Origin: Epiperipatus broadwayi
Lineage: Eukaryota; Onychophora; Udeonychophora; Euonychophora; Peripatidae
Length of the DNA stretch: 64,000 nt
Direction of reading: 5' to 3'
Assembly (NCBI GenBank): GCA_028023455.1
Contig: JAQFVV010000156.1
Span: 2,313,236 to 2,377,235, forward strand
A model generated the notes under the pieces. It was not told where the DNA came from. It made no database searches and saw only the letters and a list, made by a program, of their open reading frames with translations. A program made the position numbers and the translations under genes. Shown in pieces: positions 23,501 through 35,669 of this stretch; the first letter of the stretch is position 1; the number at the start of each line of letters is the position of its first letter.

Positions 23501-26479
23501 ATAGCATACATGACATTACATTGGCCCACCTTATCTAATTATTTTTTACTATTAATTAATCTGTTCAAAGCCTTAAGTGTCTTTAAGACCATATTGAATT
23601 TTTCTGCACAAATTTCTTCAGTTCTATTTGCAATAATATTTGATACATATGGTAATGTCATCCATTTCTGATTATTTGTAACTTTTCATTCTTGTACATA
23701 TTATTTATTTTAAAATGCTTTATTTATCTATCTATATATATATTAGTTTTAGTAAAATTGCTAATAAATAAATCTTATACTATTTATATTATAATAATCT
23801 TCTACAAAATTTATAATTATCTTTAAAGAGATGAAAATAAGTATTAAATCAAAAGAAATTATATACACTTTCTGTTATTTCAGTGCAATAAATATAAAGA
23901 CCATATATTATGATTATTAAAATTGTAGTTCCTCCAGTTTATTTGAAGGAAGAAATGTTATACATGTATAGATTAGAAGCAAGAGTAATATGTATATCAG
24001 AAATATATAAATGACATTATTTGTGTATAACACATATAATAATCATTCTCAAGTAGATTGTTCTAGAATAGAAATATAGTGGGTTATTGCTATTAGTCCA
24101 GATTTTGAATACAAACTAGAGGTTACATGATACTGGGATATATTACTTTCTATATTAATATTTAATACATTTTCTTTTGTAAATATAAAATTTATTACTC
24201 TATATGATTGCAAAAAAATAGTGTTTAAATCAGTAACATAATATTAAATATGTTTAATATTACATTATTAATAATATCATTTATTTTGTTTTGCCATAAC
24301 ATTTTATATAAATACAAAGTGCTCAAAGTAAGGTTTACAGATTGTATAAATATAACATGAGATTGTGTGAAATAACATAAATTGCTTTGTGTTGAAATAT
24401 TTATATAAAAGGTTGCTATTACAATAATATTATATAGTACATCTAATGACTAGTACTTTTATTTGGAAAAGCATTTTTCTTATGATCACTAAAATCATTT
24501 CTTAAATATTTTAACTTTTGTCAATATTAAAATAAAGTATGCAATATAAATTTCATTAACAAAAACAAACCCAATTATAAGTAAAATGCAACAAAATGTA
24601 ATGATTAAGATATGATTTATTTAAAAGCGCATTTAAAAAATATTACTTTATAAAATAATATTAATAGAAACATTGAAATAATACAGAATGTTCTAATTAT
24701 CAGTAATTTTAAATGTTTTTTTTTTTCAAAGTAAACATTTTAAGTATCTTGAAAAAGTATATAAACTAAAGAAATGTTAACAAATGTATTCAATATTAGT
24801 TTGAAAAAAGAATAAAGATGAAAAAGAATTTCAAGAATTTTTTAGCAATAGAAAAACAATTAGCATTCAAGTTGGAAGTCAAGTTTGATTCTGTAACAAG
24901 ACTAATATTTTCTAAATTTGATGATGATAAAAATATAATTGTTATGATACAATTTGACTAAACAAGAAAAAAAATTTAAAATATCTTTTATGCAACCAAT
25001 GGTATACAGAATTTTTTGAGAAAGAAAAAAAAAACAATGGATTTTTCATTATAACTGAAAAAAAAAAGCAGTAAGCAGTGCTAATGTGGGATGTTAAGAA
25101 TAAATACTATAATCATTTTACATTTTCTTAAAAATGTAGCAAATACTGCTGAAATAAAATCAATAACTGAAATATATATTAGCATCTAATTTAATTACTT
25201 ATGAATTTGTATTTGTGTAAATTGCTATTATTTTTGAAGAGGATTATGGAAAACTTTAAAGTAAAATTATGACTAAGACTAAAAAACTATCAGAGGACAA
25301 AGGTCTCTCTACAAATTCTTCATAAAGAAATGGCAATGGGGATAATAGCATTATTCAACAGTTTGCTGAATGTCCAGATGGGTCCTCCAGCTAAGAATAC
25401 CTACATATCCATTTACCAACTATATTGGATGGTTAGCTACATTTTCTGTAAGATAGTTATCTGAAAAATTTTTTATGTATAGCCATTCTCAAATTCATGT
25501 CATTAAAATGACAGATGGATGCATTGTCATTATTCCACAAGGCCCTTAGTTGATTAGGAATAATGTCAATTAAAATTTTAAAGAGAGAAATACATTTTTA
25601 TGTGTATTTTATGATAATATGTCGTTAATAAATATATACATTTTTCTTACTTAATAATAAAATAAATTATTCATAACCATAGTGACAAAGAAATTCTATA
25701 TAGAAATGCATTAATGCATAGTTTATATATATGTATATAACAGAAACAAAAACTATTAGCATCCACTTTTATGCATTTGTGTAAATACATCTTTATCTTG
25801 GTTAGCAATGGCTAATGGAATCAAGAATATTATATAGGAAAATAAGTTATAATAACAGTTTCTTATGGGAAAAAAAAACAAAAACTTGTTACTGCAGATA
25901 AAAATTATATCATAAATTTGTGAATGTCATACTAACAACTTAATCTAGTTATATGGTCCATAATTAAAAAAACAAATGTATAGAGTGGAAATATTGCATG
26001 GAATCTGTGCTATGTGCAAGTATGCACTAACAAAATGTATGAATGTATAATAAGGCAACTTAAAACTAAATGGAAAAAAACAACACTTAGCATACAGTTG
26101 TTCTTTCCAATAATGTATTCATCACTCATCATCACTGATCTTTTCTGAGTCCTCTTATATCAGTTACTCATTCAAAGGATCCACAGTTGCCTTCTAAATC
26201 TTTTGGTAATCTTAATTTTTTTGGAGGAGATACAAGCTCTCTCTCTAAAAAAAAAAGAATAATTGGTTCGCTTATTTCTTTAAGTTTCTTTTTGTAGGTC
26301 TGATATCTTGACTGAAGACAATTTTGACAAGTCAAATTAATCCAAAGTACTATTTATCGCCTCAATAAAAAACAAACAAACAACAATTCATTCAGTTTTT
26401 AAATATTCAGGTTCTTTTCTAAAGGCTTGTTGATTTCCTTTTATTCATTTATCTTCTTTTTCTTCAACCAATTACATTA
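23501..26479. other. AT-rich intronic DNA, nothing recognised
   Basis: Only short chance frames and A/T runs were seen. No domain, RNA gene or clear repeat was found on either strand. Confidence 0.45.
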
Positions 26480-27430
26480 ATTCCTCATCAAGTTAATTCT
26501 TTCATGTGTGATTTCAAAAGCTCTTCAATATAATCATCATTAACTTCTGTAAATCCTGCTTTGTTGCTTAGATCAAGTATAGTTTTACATATGATTGTGT
26601 TCAACTTTTTGATTTTGGATTGTAATAATTTGTGGGAGCACCTTAATCTATAGGTTGAAGAATTGATGTGGTGATGATAAAACAAAAAATGAGCTTGATG
26701 TTGCTTGCAAATTCTGAAACAACTTTTGAATGTCCAGGTACATTGGCTATTAGAAATAAGGCCTTATCTGTGAGATTGCTATTTCTGCAGAATCTGATAA
26801 TAAAATGTGAGACATATGTCGACACAATCTATAAAAATGTCTCTTCACTTCTTATTTTTGATTGCCATATAAACGGATAATTACATCTTTACAATTCCTT
26901 TAAAAGCTCATGAATAGTGTGAGGGCAAATGAGAACCGGGTTTCAATTTTGCATCTTCTTCCATGTTTCCTTCAAGCAGTAATGTAAGATGATCCTTAGA
27001 AATCTTATAACCTGGGCTTTTTTCTTTTGAAATGAATATGCATAAAGGTATGTGTTTTCAAAAAAGACTAGTTTTATCAAGATTGAACACTTACTTCATG
27101 GAATATCTCTTTCTTGATTAATACTAAGTAGCTCATATGAAAAATTTTCAGCTATATTGCTATCTGATGAAATTGCTTCTCCTGTAATTTGTTGTATAGA
27201 AATATATGCTTCTGAAATCTGCCATATCATCCATGACTACATTTGAAATCTAAATTTGGAACACTTTCATTCCTTTCAATTGCTTTTTGTCATAAATCAT
27301 GAATAATTTTATCACCTTCTCATGAATTAATAAAAAGAATAGTAGTACTCCATGGTAGTTGCATGAATCTATCCACTGTAGCAGAAGTTTTTCTAGTTTC
27401 TCATATGGAATGCTTTGATTTTATAATTTT
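26480..27430 (-). pseudogene. pogo/Tigger-type DDE transposase, decayed
   Basis: Read on the minus strand from ~27260 downward. EAYISIQQITGEAISSDSNI is the block before the DDE domain (family pattern ...LSLQGEKLSAD). KKAQVIRFLRIILHYCLK follows the SAPGFKVSKDRVTLLL pattern. FCRNSNLTDKALFLIANVPG then HSKVVSEFASNIKLIF near 26790-26700 is the second-aspartate region, normally ALLLxDNAPGHP; here the aspartate is lost (LIANVPGH). ITTSILQPIDYR corresponds to NTTSLIQPMDQG and retains its aspartate. The C-terminus runs on at 26685-26490. Stops and shifts are frequent, so it is inactive. The helix-turn-helix N-terminus was not identified and terminal inverted repeats were not located. Confidence 0.78.
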
Positions 27431-28249
27431 GGAAAGTTTAGATGCACTTATGATAATCTCAGCACTTTATTTCATTTCTTCTTTATTTTTTAAAATAGTG
27501 GTGATACTAGATATAGACAATCTGATGAACAGATATCAAGAGTTCTTTTTCCTTTTTGCAGTTGGCATAAAATATTAGCTTTGGGTTACAAGTTCAGAAT
27601 CTTTCTTGATTTTTATTGTGATAATTAATAATTGGTGCCATGATTCTAGTTGAAATACATACTTGTAACCTTTTAAAAAAATAAATTTAAATAGTATTAA
27701 AAAAAGTCTAGTTTTCACTGTGTAACATACAGTAAAAAGGGCAGAGAAAGTAAGCCTGCGCATCACATTTTTGTGTGTTCTTCAAACAAGATTTTTTTAA
27801 TCACAACACACAAATCCTACTGAAGTTCTGTTTACTTTTTGTAAATTTTTAGTTTTGCATTATTTATATGAAATTTTTTAGAATTAAAAAAAAGCAAAGT
27901 TTATTTACATCTCGTTCAAATGTGCTTTCTAAGGTTAACCAAAATATTATTACCAAAACTTAAATCATAGTTAGAAAAAAAAAAAAATCTAACATATTAA
28001 AAAAAAAAAGTATTTAATGCACCATGTTTGTAGATTGTAATTAATATTAAGGGCTTTTTTAAGTATGTACTATACATATCTGAATAAACAACTCTTTCTT
28101 TACAAATGTTAGCTGTACCCCTTTTTTATAGCATGAGATGTCATATTTTATTTAGCATAAAATGATATAGAACAGTCCAATTAAATAAAAATTAGTCAAG
28201 AATTCCCTATTTATTTTTGTTGTATATAGCATGATATCACCTCCCTCCA

Positions 28250-29610
28250 TACCAATATTTTTTTTTGTACTAAAAATACTTTAGATTTACATTTGATGTG
28301 ACTAAAATTAATGATCATAAAACCTTTTAATCAGAAGTTGATCAAATGAATATTTTATAAGTTAATTTATTTAAACTTTATTATATTTTAAGCTGAATGA
28401 AATGTTTTCATTTTTTTTGCCTGCAATATAATTTTTTATATTTGTGATAAAATCACCATTATCTTGAATATATCAGAAACATATGAGATTACTGACATAA
28501 AATTAATCAAGTAAATGATCTTTTCAATTTATGCTTGTTAATTTTTGATTACATAAAATTAATTATTGATTCCATAATGCATGAATCACCCCCCCCCCCA
28601 CTTTTTTTTAACTTCTTAAATATTTTAGATTTACAATAATAGTAACTGTGATTTGATTAAAATTAGTGGTCATAAATATTTTAATCCAAACTTATTTGAA
28701 TAAATATTTTAGTTAATGTACACAATAAGGATCATAATTTACTTTTAGTTTTGTGCTGAATGAAATTGTATTTTTTTTGTCAGTAATGCAATTTTTTACA
28801 TTTGTGGCAAAGTCACTATTACTTTGAATATAATAGAAATAAATTATGAGATCAATGATTTAAATTTGAACAAGTAAATGATCTTTCAATTCATAGTTGA
28901 TAACTTTTGATCATATAAATAGTTGGCTATTGATTGCATAATACATAAAATACCCCCCCCCCCCCCAAAAAAAAAAAAAAAAAAAACAACTAAAAATACT
29001 TTAGATTTACAATAATAGTAGTTTTCATATGACTGAAATTAATGCTCATAAAAATTTTAATACCAAACTTATTTGAGTTAAATATTTTAGCTAATGTACA
29101 CAATTTAAAATTTATTATTAATAGTATAGGATCAAAATTTATTTTTAATTTTGTGCTGAATGAAATTTGTACTTTTTTTTTTTTTTTTTGCTATACTGTA
29201 TTTGTTTTTAGATTTAAAAGATTACTAATTTAAAATTGAGCAAATAAATGATATTTCTAACTTATGTTTAGCAAAATATTTGATAATATAAAGTTGACTA
29301 TTAAAACATAATGCACAAAACTATTTTTTTCTTTTTAAATCAAAACACTGTAATTTAGAATTATAATGACTATATTTTTCTATGAGTGAAATTTTAGTGT
29401 ATATAAAAATTTCTATTCAAAATTGATTGAATATTTTAGCTAACATAATTATTTTAAAATTTATTACTAATGTACTATACATAATTCATTTAATATCTCA
29501 TCTCTTTTCATTTGTAATTTTAAACATATTTTTGTTATTGTACATGATCAAAGTATGTTTTTGACTATAAATGAAAACACTGACTATTTGCAAGAAAACA
29601 AGATAAAAAC
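28250..29610. repeat. Satellite-like array of ~350-bp units
   Basis: Four diverged units share the order: tttagatttaca, then a segment like gactaaaattaatgatcataaa, then atattttagctaatgt, tgctgaatgaaatt, a T-run, and a ...tattgattgcataat end. Anchors at about 28281, 28625, 29001 and 29350 give periods of ~344, 376 and 349 bp. Units 1 and 2 end in pure C-runs (28589-28600 and 28954-28966). The 63-codon frame at 29042-29233 is part of this repeat and not a gene. Confidence 0.8.
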
Positions 29611-31482
29611 TATTTAAGTACATTAAACATATTCTAATTCTATGCTCAAAATATATTTTATGGGGCATTGTATAATAAATAAACTATATATAATAACTTT
29701 TTTAGCATGAATGGTGGTGGTGTTTCATACTCAGATGATATAGGATATACATTTAATGAAGTCTCTATCCTATGATGTCATCAATCTGACAAAATAACCA
29801 CTATTTTTTTTTTAAAAAAAGCAAATGATTGTAAAAAAAAGTTTCAATTTTTTTTTTTTTGAAAATCACTGTAGCTAGTAATCAATTATAAAACAAAACA
29901 GTGGATACAAACTGATGGTGATAGCTATAGCACATCTTTATATAAAAATCTGTCAATAACTAGAGTAAAGATATACAATATTTTATTATTCTCAATTTCT
30001 AAAAATAGATGATAGTTTCGATTGTCCAACAGACTTCTCCAGTGCAATAACATACAAATAAAGTTTTATATACATTATTAAAAACAACAAAACATTTTGT
30101 ACAATATTGCAAAGTATGTACAATTATAATTAATGATAATGCATTTTCTAAATACTGAGTGAAATAAGGAATGATTGTAACTAGAAACTAAAAATAGTTG
30201 AAATTTTTAATATAATCTAGCATAACTAAGTAATATAGAAAAGATGTACTATATATAATTGGAATGTGGTTAATTATCTGCTACTGATATTGAGTATTAC
30301 TTGACAACAACTGGATACGTAATGTAGGGTCAGCCAAGATAAAAAGTATTCCAAGAAATTATCTGTATCTATAATGTGCATTTCATTAAAGTTTGAATGG
30401 CAGCCATTCAAAATGCCTATAATCTGTTTGCTAAGCTAGATAAATTGCCTATACCTTTGTTATAAGTTTTAGTGAATTGTCAAAAGATGATTAGTTTTTA
30501 TAGTAGCCAGCAAATTTTCAAAGACTGTAGATATAATTATGGTTATGAATTTAAATGTAGCATGATAAAGTCATCAGAAAAAAAAGAAAAATCCCATTAT
30601 TCTCTTCAGATCCCATTATTATTTATTCTGCTTTTTAAAAATTCATAAGCTCTCCTTCCTTAAAATCTCAATCAACTTCTTTTCTTTTTGTTCCTCAATT
30701 TCTTTCTAAAATGTTATTAATAATTTCTAAGTACATTCTTTCATTTAATTTCTTCAACTCAATTTTTTTTTTCATTATTTTTTTTTCTTTTCAACTATTT
30801 CTCATTTAACAATTCCTCTGTTCTTTTCCAAATCCACATTTCTAAAGAAATGCTATCCATTTGTTTATATTTTCTGATCGCAGCTAACCTTTAATCAACT
30901 TTGTCTTGTGTTACAATAAATTTAATGATTTTTCTAACATTTTTAAAAATAAAAACAGCAATCTCTGATTTTATTTCCTTACAATTATTCTTTAACAATA
31001 TATTCCAAAAAAAAATCACTATTATTTCCATCCTTTAAAAGTTTAAATTATTTGTTTATTAAAAAAAACACACATTCACAAAATTGTAACAAAAACCATT
31101 ATACACCCATATATAAGTAATAATGATAATAATAATTCATTTTATTTATAATTAATAATAATTTAAGTAGAATGTTATATTTTCATGTACACATTTTTAT
31201 ACTACAATCAATTGTGTGGAATGCCAAACTATGTTCAAAATGGAACAGACTGAGTGCAAAAATTACATTCTATTAATTGAATAAACTCGAAAAGTGATAA
31301 TTCCTATTAAAAGAGTAAAATAATGTTTTTATGTCATTATGATATCTAATGAATAAATGAAGGAAATACTTTGGACAGTTTTTGAACAATGATATAAGAA
31401 TTCGTTGATGACATTTAATGATTTAATAATCTTATAGACTCTCTTAAATTTAAATATTCACATTAATACGATATAAATAAAA
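29611..31482. other. AT-rich intronic DNA, one possible Penelope tail scrap
   Basis: Near 30005-30060 the text agtttcgattgtccaacaga then cttctccagtgc resembles the conserved 3' region of Penelope-like elements in antisense. It is too short to be sure. T-rich, unassigned sequence follows from 30600 to 31050. Confidence 0.35.
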
Positions 31483-31761
31483 TTGTAAACAATGAGGATT
31501 GCCAATTCCTTAACAAGCTTTGTGATAAATGCTTAGCTAGAGAAAGCATTTAAAATATCTCTCAGTACCATCCCCAAACCTCATGACCATGGTTTCGTGC
31601 TATGGCACTTCTCAGAGAGGTGCTAGGGTAGGAGTGCCAAAGCACGAAACTATGGTCAGAGATTGGGGGGGGGGTCCTAACAGAGATAATTTAAATGCTT
31701 TCTCTAGCTAAGCATTTATCACAAAGCTTGTTGAGGAATTGGCAATCCTCATTGTTTATAA
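31483..31761. repeat. Hairpin MITE, 279 bp
   Basis: Arms 31483-31605 and 31640-31761 are long imperfect reverse complements. Outer ends read ttgtaaacaatgaggattgc and gcaatcctcattgtttataa. Inner parts read tttcgtgctatggcactt and agtgccaaagcacgaaa. There is no coding capacity. The right arm holds a G-run (31664-31673) where the left arm has tccccaaa. I could not fix a target duplication. Confidence 0.85.
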
Positions 31762-32564
31762 CTCACAAGCTTAAGAGAATAGGGTCATGTGATCTATGAC
31801 TCTTATTTTGACTATTTATAAATAAAATTACTTTTGATAATTTTAAAAATGAAAAAATTGTGAGCTTCAATAGAAACCCCAAAGAAGTTTTAAAATCAAG
31901 TATTATATGGATTCATAACAGTATGCCACCAATCTTAAGTATGTCTCTATTGTTATTATTTTTTTAATTAATGACATAGAAAAACAGCAGTAATTATCAT
32001 AAAATATAATTATTATCTATTGCAGTAAAAATACAAATGAATATTTTATTGAGTATATTGCTTATAGTCGTGCATGAATAGTTATCAATCAATATAGTTT
32101 TAGAAAATTAAGAACAACCAAAGACATAAGTTGTTTTATAGTCAAGAAAAATGCTGGGAGCAAAAATGCAATTAATATCTTGATTGGGTCAAGGAATTTG
32201 CCCCAGTTAATCGAGAAAGTTTTTAATAATGTTTGAAAACAGTTGTCTGGCAATTTATTCACGAAAGGATACATTACAACAGCTATTGCAAAATCTGAAA
32301 TGAAATGATGGTAAACAGGAATGTATATGAGCTCCAATTTATGTGAACATTTCTGTGATGATAGCCTTTGAAATAATTTACAAAAGACAACAATAAATAG
32401 GCATCAAGATGTAATATAATGTTATATATCGGTTTTATATTGAACTGATTAAAAGCAAAAATTTTATTTTCTTATCAGTTTTAAAAGGAATGTTCTTAAT
32501 GCTATCTACAATGAATTTTGTTAACTAATTAAAATACAAAAAAATTCAAATAATTTACTAATCG
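31762..32564. other. AT-rich intronic DNA, nothing recognised
   Basis: The 82-codon minus-strand frame at 32089-32337 has no recognised similarity and no splice context. It is treated as chance. Confidence 0.45.
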
Positions 32565-33330
32565 GTGACAGGTAAATATCTACAGTAGATTTTGGTTTGG
32601 AAGAATATCAGTTTAAGAAACTGTACTTGTTTAAATATCTTTGTAGCTTAGAAGGCAAAAAGATGGACTTAAGATATTGAATTAAAACATAGCATATAAT
32701 GTGGCTCTTCATCACTGTAATATAGCTACTTTCATTATTATTTTTCCAAATTTATTATATGGAAGTGAGGCATTGATTTTCTATCAACATAATATAGATA
32801 TAATGAAAATATCTCATTTAAGGGTGTTCCTTAATATTTTGAAAACATAATGGCAAGGTCATAAAAAAAATCTGATTCTTTAGCTTGTTGGATCTGATGA
32901 TGTATATCTACGACTGCAAGATCTTCATTACAATATTTAAAGAGAATGAAAGGTAGTGGATTAAAAAATATTTTAGTGTAAACTAGAAAAAATTTTCATT
33001 TTATATTTATACAGTCTCAAAAAGAGAGACTGAAAAGACACAATATTGATTACATCTGTTATGAGGATATGCCTAAGGATAAAGTATAATGGAAAGCTAT
33101 AATGAGGCTATGTATTGAAGTCTTTGAGAAAAAAAAAATTGCTATTGAAAAATAATTGCAAGTTGCCAAATAAACAAACCAACATATCAGTGTATGAATA
33201 TTTATGGTTCATATTACTTAATATAATCATCACAAAAATCATTTTTAACTTTTTTTTTCTCTTTCACTTTTCTGGAATTAACACACCATACTCATTTATA
33301 AATGTTATTAATGATATATGTATGTATGTA
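32565..33330 (+). mobile_element. Non-LTR retrotransposon (second family), 3' end
   Basis: Broken plus-strand frames follow the C-terminal order of the LINE family often misnamed craniofacial development protein 2-like. FKYLCSLEG near 32625, FPNLLYGSEA near 32745-32775, LRVFLNILK then WQGH near 32820-32860, and RLQDLH near 32915 come first. RHNIDYICYEDMPKDKV near 33040-33090, then LCIEVFEKKKIAIEK near 33105-33150, complete the order. The 3' untranslated part (about 33215-33310, with aatcatcacaaaaatcat and a ctttc/t-rich tract) resembles that at 54320-54420, so both belong to one family. No target duplication was seen. Confidence 0.75.
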
Positions 33331-33627
33331 AATAAAACTTTTAGATGCGTTATAAAATTAAATAGAAATTTAATTAATAATTTAAATTTTCATGTGATAA
33401 CTTAAAGTTATTTTGAAAGCAAATCTTTTCAAATTAATTGTTGAATACAAGAAATGCAAATTACTATTTTCTTAAAAAATTATTCAAACTATTTATATGG
33501 ATGTTATTTTTCTATCTCTCTTGGCACAAATGTACCTTTTCCAAAAACTTGTTTTTATTTAGAAACAATTTTTTTTTCTTTTTCTTCCAATTTCATCTTG
33601 TACAAAGCACAAATATGATTATACATC

Positions 33628-34369
33628 TATAGTATTTGGAATAATAATAATAATAGTGTACTCCAGAAGTAAAAATAAAAAGGCAAATTTTAAAAACAAG
33701 TAAAAAAACGTTATGGGGGTTTTGATTAAAATACGGAAATAAGATAGATTGTTATATATGATAACATTCATTAATTAAAATCTAAATCAAACATTCACTA
33801 ATTAAAGTCTAAAATAAGGATTTACTAATTGAAGTAAAGTAACGATTTCTAATTAAAAACGAATGTACAATTAATTAATTAAAAGGACTGATAAGGATCA
33901 AGAGAAAGCAGAACAAAGGAAAAAAGAAAGCGAAGCCGGGTAATTTTAGAATACAGAATATTTCCAGCTTGCTGTGTGACCGGAGTGGAAATCTTTATAT
34001 AGAGAAAAGGATATACGAACAACGGAGGTATAACCCAGAACTAGCGAAGTCTGAAAGTTCCAAGATCCGTATAGGTAATTACAGATCTTCTCGATCTTAT
34101 TATTATTTTTATACGCCTAAAATGGCTAATTTTAGAATACGGAATAATTAAAATATTAATAGACTTTAAGAAGAGGTTTTGGCAAACCGGCCATCATAGA
34201 AGAGAACTGTTAGTGGGAAAATCGGACACGCGATTATGTATATAATTTCTTATATGTGTTATGAACTCAAAATTGTTATAAACTAAAATATAAATAAATT
34301 GCTGTATTCTATTTGTAATAAAATTCTATTTATCTATTTAATTTGTTACATGTGAATATAAAGCAAATT
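33628..34369 (+). repeat. Gypsy LTR, inverted copy (U3 outward)
   Basis: This LTR reads U3 to U5 on the plus strand, opposite to gag-pol. A TATA-like tttatatag lies at 33993-34001 and AATAAA-type signals lie around 34290-34320. It ends aaagcaaatt, abutting the reverse transcriptase frame at 34370. The 60-codon open frame inside (33969-34151) has a mirror in the other LTR whose differences are mostly amino-acid changing, so I treat it as non-coding. Confidence 0.92.
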
Positions 34370-35669
34370 AGCCTAAAAATTCTAATTCCTGAGTTATCCA
34401 CACACATTTTTCTTTATTCAACTTCACTCCTGCCTGATTTAATTTAAAACATACGTCGGCAATTTTTTCCCTTAAAGTTTCACTACACGTTGCCGTTATT
34501 AAGATATCATCGTAGTATGGGATTACTCCTTTTAACCCTTGCAACAATAAGTTTAATTTAGCCTGAAAAATGTTCGGCGCTGTTGTTATCCCAAAAGGAA
34601 GCCTATTGCATTTGTACAGCCCAAAAGGCGTGGTTACCGTCAACATATGTGCTGTATTTTCGGTAACTTTCAACTGGTGAAATGCCGAATTAAGATCAAG
34701 CTTTGCGAAATATTTTGCATTAGCTAAATTCGCCAAAACTTCTCTCACATTAGGAACTGGATACGCTCCTTTATTAAAAAACTTATTAACTGTGCAACGA
34801 TAATCCCCACACATTCTGATCTGTCCATCAGGCTTCGTTATTATAACTATGGGCGTAGCCCATTCTGCGTCTTCTACTGCCGTTAGAACGCCTTTATTTA
34901 CTATTTTTTTCAATTTCTCCTCAACTTTATCTCTCTGGGCAAAAGGAATCTTTCTAGGTTTACATACTATTGGACGAGCGTTGTCCAATAGTTCTACATC
35001 TACTGGATTAGTTTTAATCAAGCCTAACTCTTCTGAAAATAAGTCTGGATATTTTTCCATTATTTCTTTTTCCACTGTAACTTTTTTAATTATATTTATT
35101 GAGATTCCTAATTCTCGAAACCATTCTCTCCCGATTATCGGGGTTAGTTCATTTTTTACAATATATAACGGTAATTCACACTTTTTTTTTCCGTAACTAA
35201 CTGGGACTTTAGTCACTCCCACTAGTTCTATTGACTGCCCGGTTATACCTTTTATTTTTATGTTTGACTTTTTTATTTCTAGCGACTGGTCTTTTATATG
35301 TATTTCTTTCCAAATTTTTTCTGAAATTAAAGAAATACCAGATCCACTGTCGACTTCCATTACTACTTCCTTCTTCCCTATTATAACTGTTAGTACATAC
35401 TGGCTGTTGTCTTGCCATGTATTGTCCGATGTGCTATTAACTTGCTCGTACTTCACTTCTCTTCGGTTTTCTGTATCTAGTTTCTCTTTTTGTTTTGGTT
35501 TCTTACAAACCTTCGCTAAGTGACCTTTATTCCCACAGTTATAACAATTTTCCTTCCGCCATCGACAGTACTTGGCTACGTGCCCTGTTTTTCCACAACA
35601 ATAACATTTCCATACATCATTTTTTTCTCTGTCTGCCTTCAGTTTTGTACGCTTAAAACTATTTCCGTT
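34368..35669 (-). CDS. Gypsy nucleocapsid-protease-reverse transcriptase frame, truncated
   Basis: This frame is open on the minus strand from 35669 to a stop created at the junction with the inverted LTR. It encodes two CCHC zinc knuckles (CYCCGKTGHVAKYC and CYNCGNKGHLAKVC, about 35600-35515). A retroviral-type aspartic protease follows with VDSGSGISLIS near 35360-35330 (DSG active site). The Ty3/Gypsy reverse transcriptase has GAYPVPNVRE, FAKLDLNSAFHQL (catalytic Asp), LPFGITTAPNIFQ and YYDDILI (YxDD catalytic pair). Translation stops after KCVWITQELEFLG, where the thumb, RNase H and integrase should follow. No stops interrupt it, consistent with youth. It overlaps gag by ~31 nt in the -1 frame. 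The ATG-like start at 35456 is internal, because the frame is open further upstream. Confidence 0.93.
   Translation of the reverse strand, partial: NGNSFKRTKLKADREKNDVWKCYCCGKTGHVAKYCRWRKENCYNCGNKGHLAKVCKKPKQKEKLDTENRREVKYEQVNSTSDNTWQDNSQYVLTVIIGKKEVVMEVDSGSGISLISEKIWKEIHIKDQSLEIKKSNIKIKGITGQSIELVGVTKVPVSYGKKKCELPLYIVKNELTPIIGREWFRELGISINIIKKVTVEKEIMEKYPDLFSEELGLIKTNPVDVELLDNARPIVCKPRKIPFAQRDKVEEKLKKIVNKGVLTAVEDAEWATPIVIITKPDGQIRMCGDYRCTVNKFFNKGAYPVPNVREVLANLANAKYFAKLDLNSAFHQLKVTENTAHMLTVTTPFGLYKCNRLPFGITTAPNIFQAKLNLLLQGLKGVIPYYDDILITATCSETLREKIADVCFKLNQAGVKLNKEKCVWITQELEFLG

Noticed and set aside
28589-28966. CRISPR-like spaced repeats
   Set aside because: The poly-C runs and ~350-bp units are a eukaryotic tandem repeat; there are no short regular repeats with unique spacers.
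33969-34151. 60-codon open frame, mirrored at 36489-36671
   Set aside because: It lies in the LTRs, and the few differences between copies are mostly amino-acid changing, so there is no sign of coding constraint.
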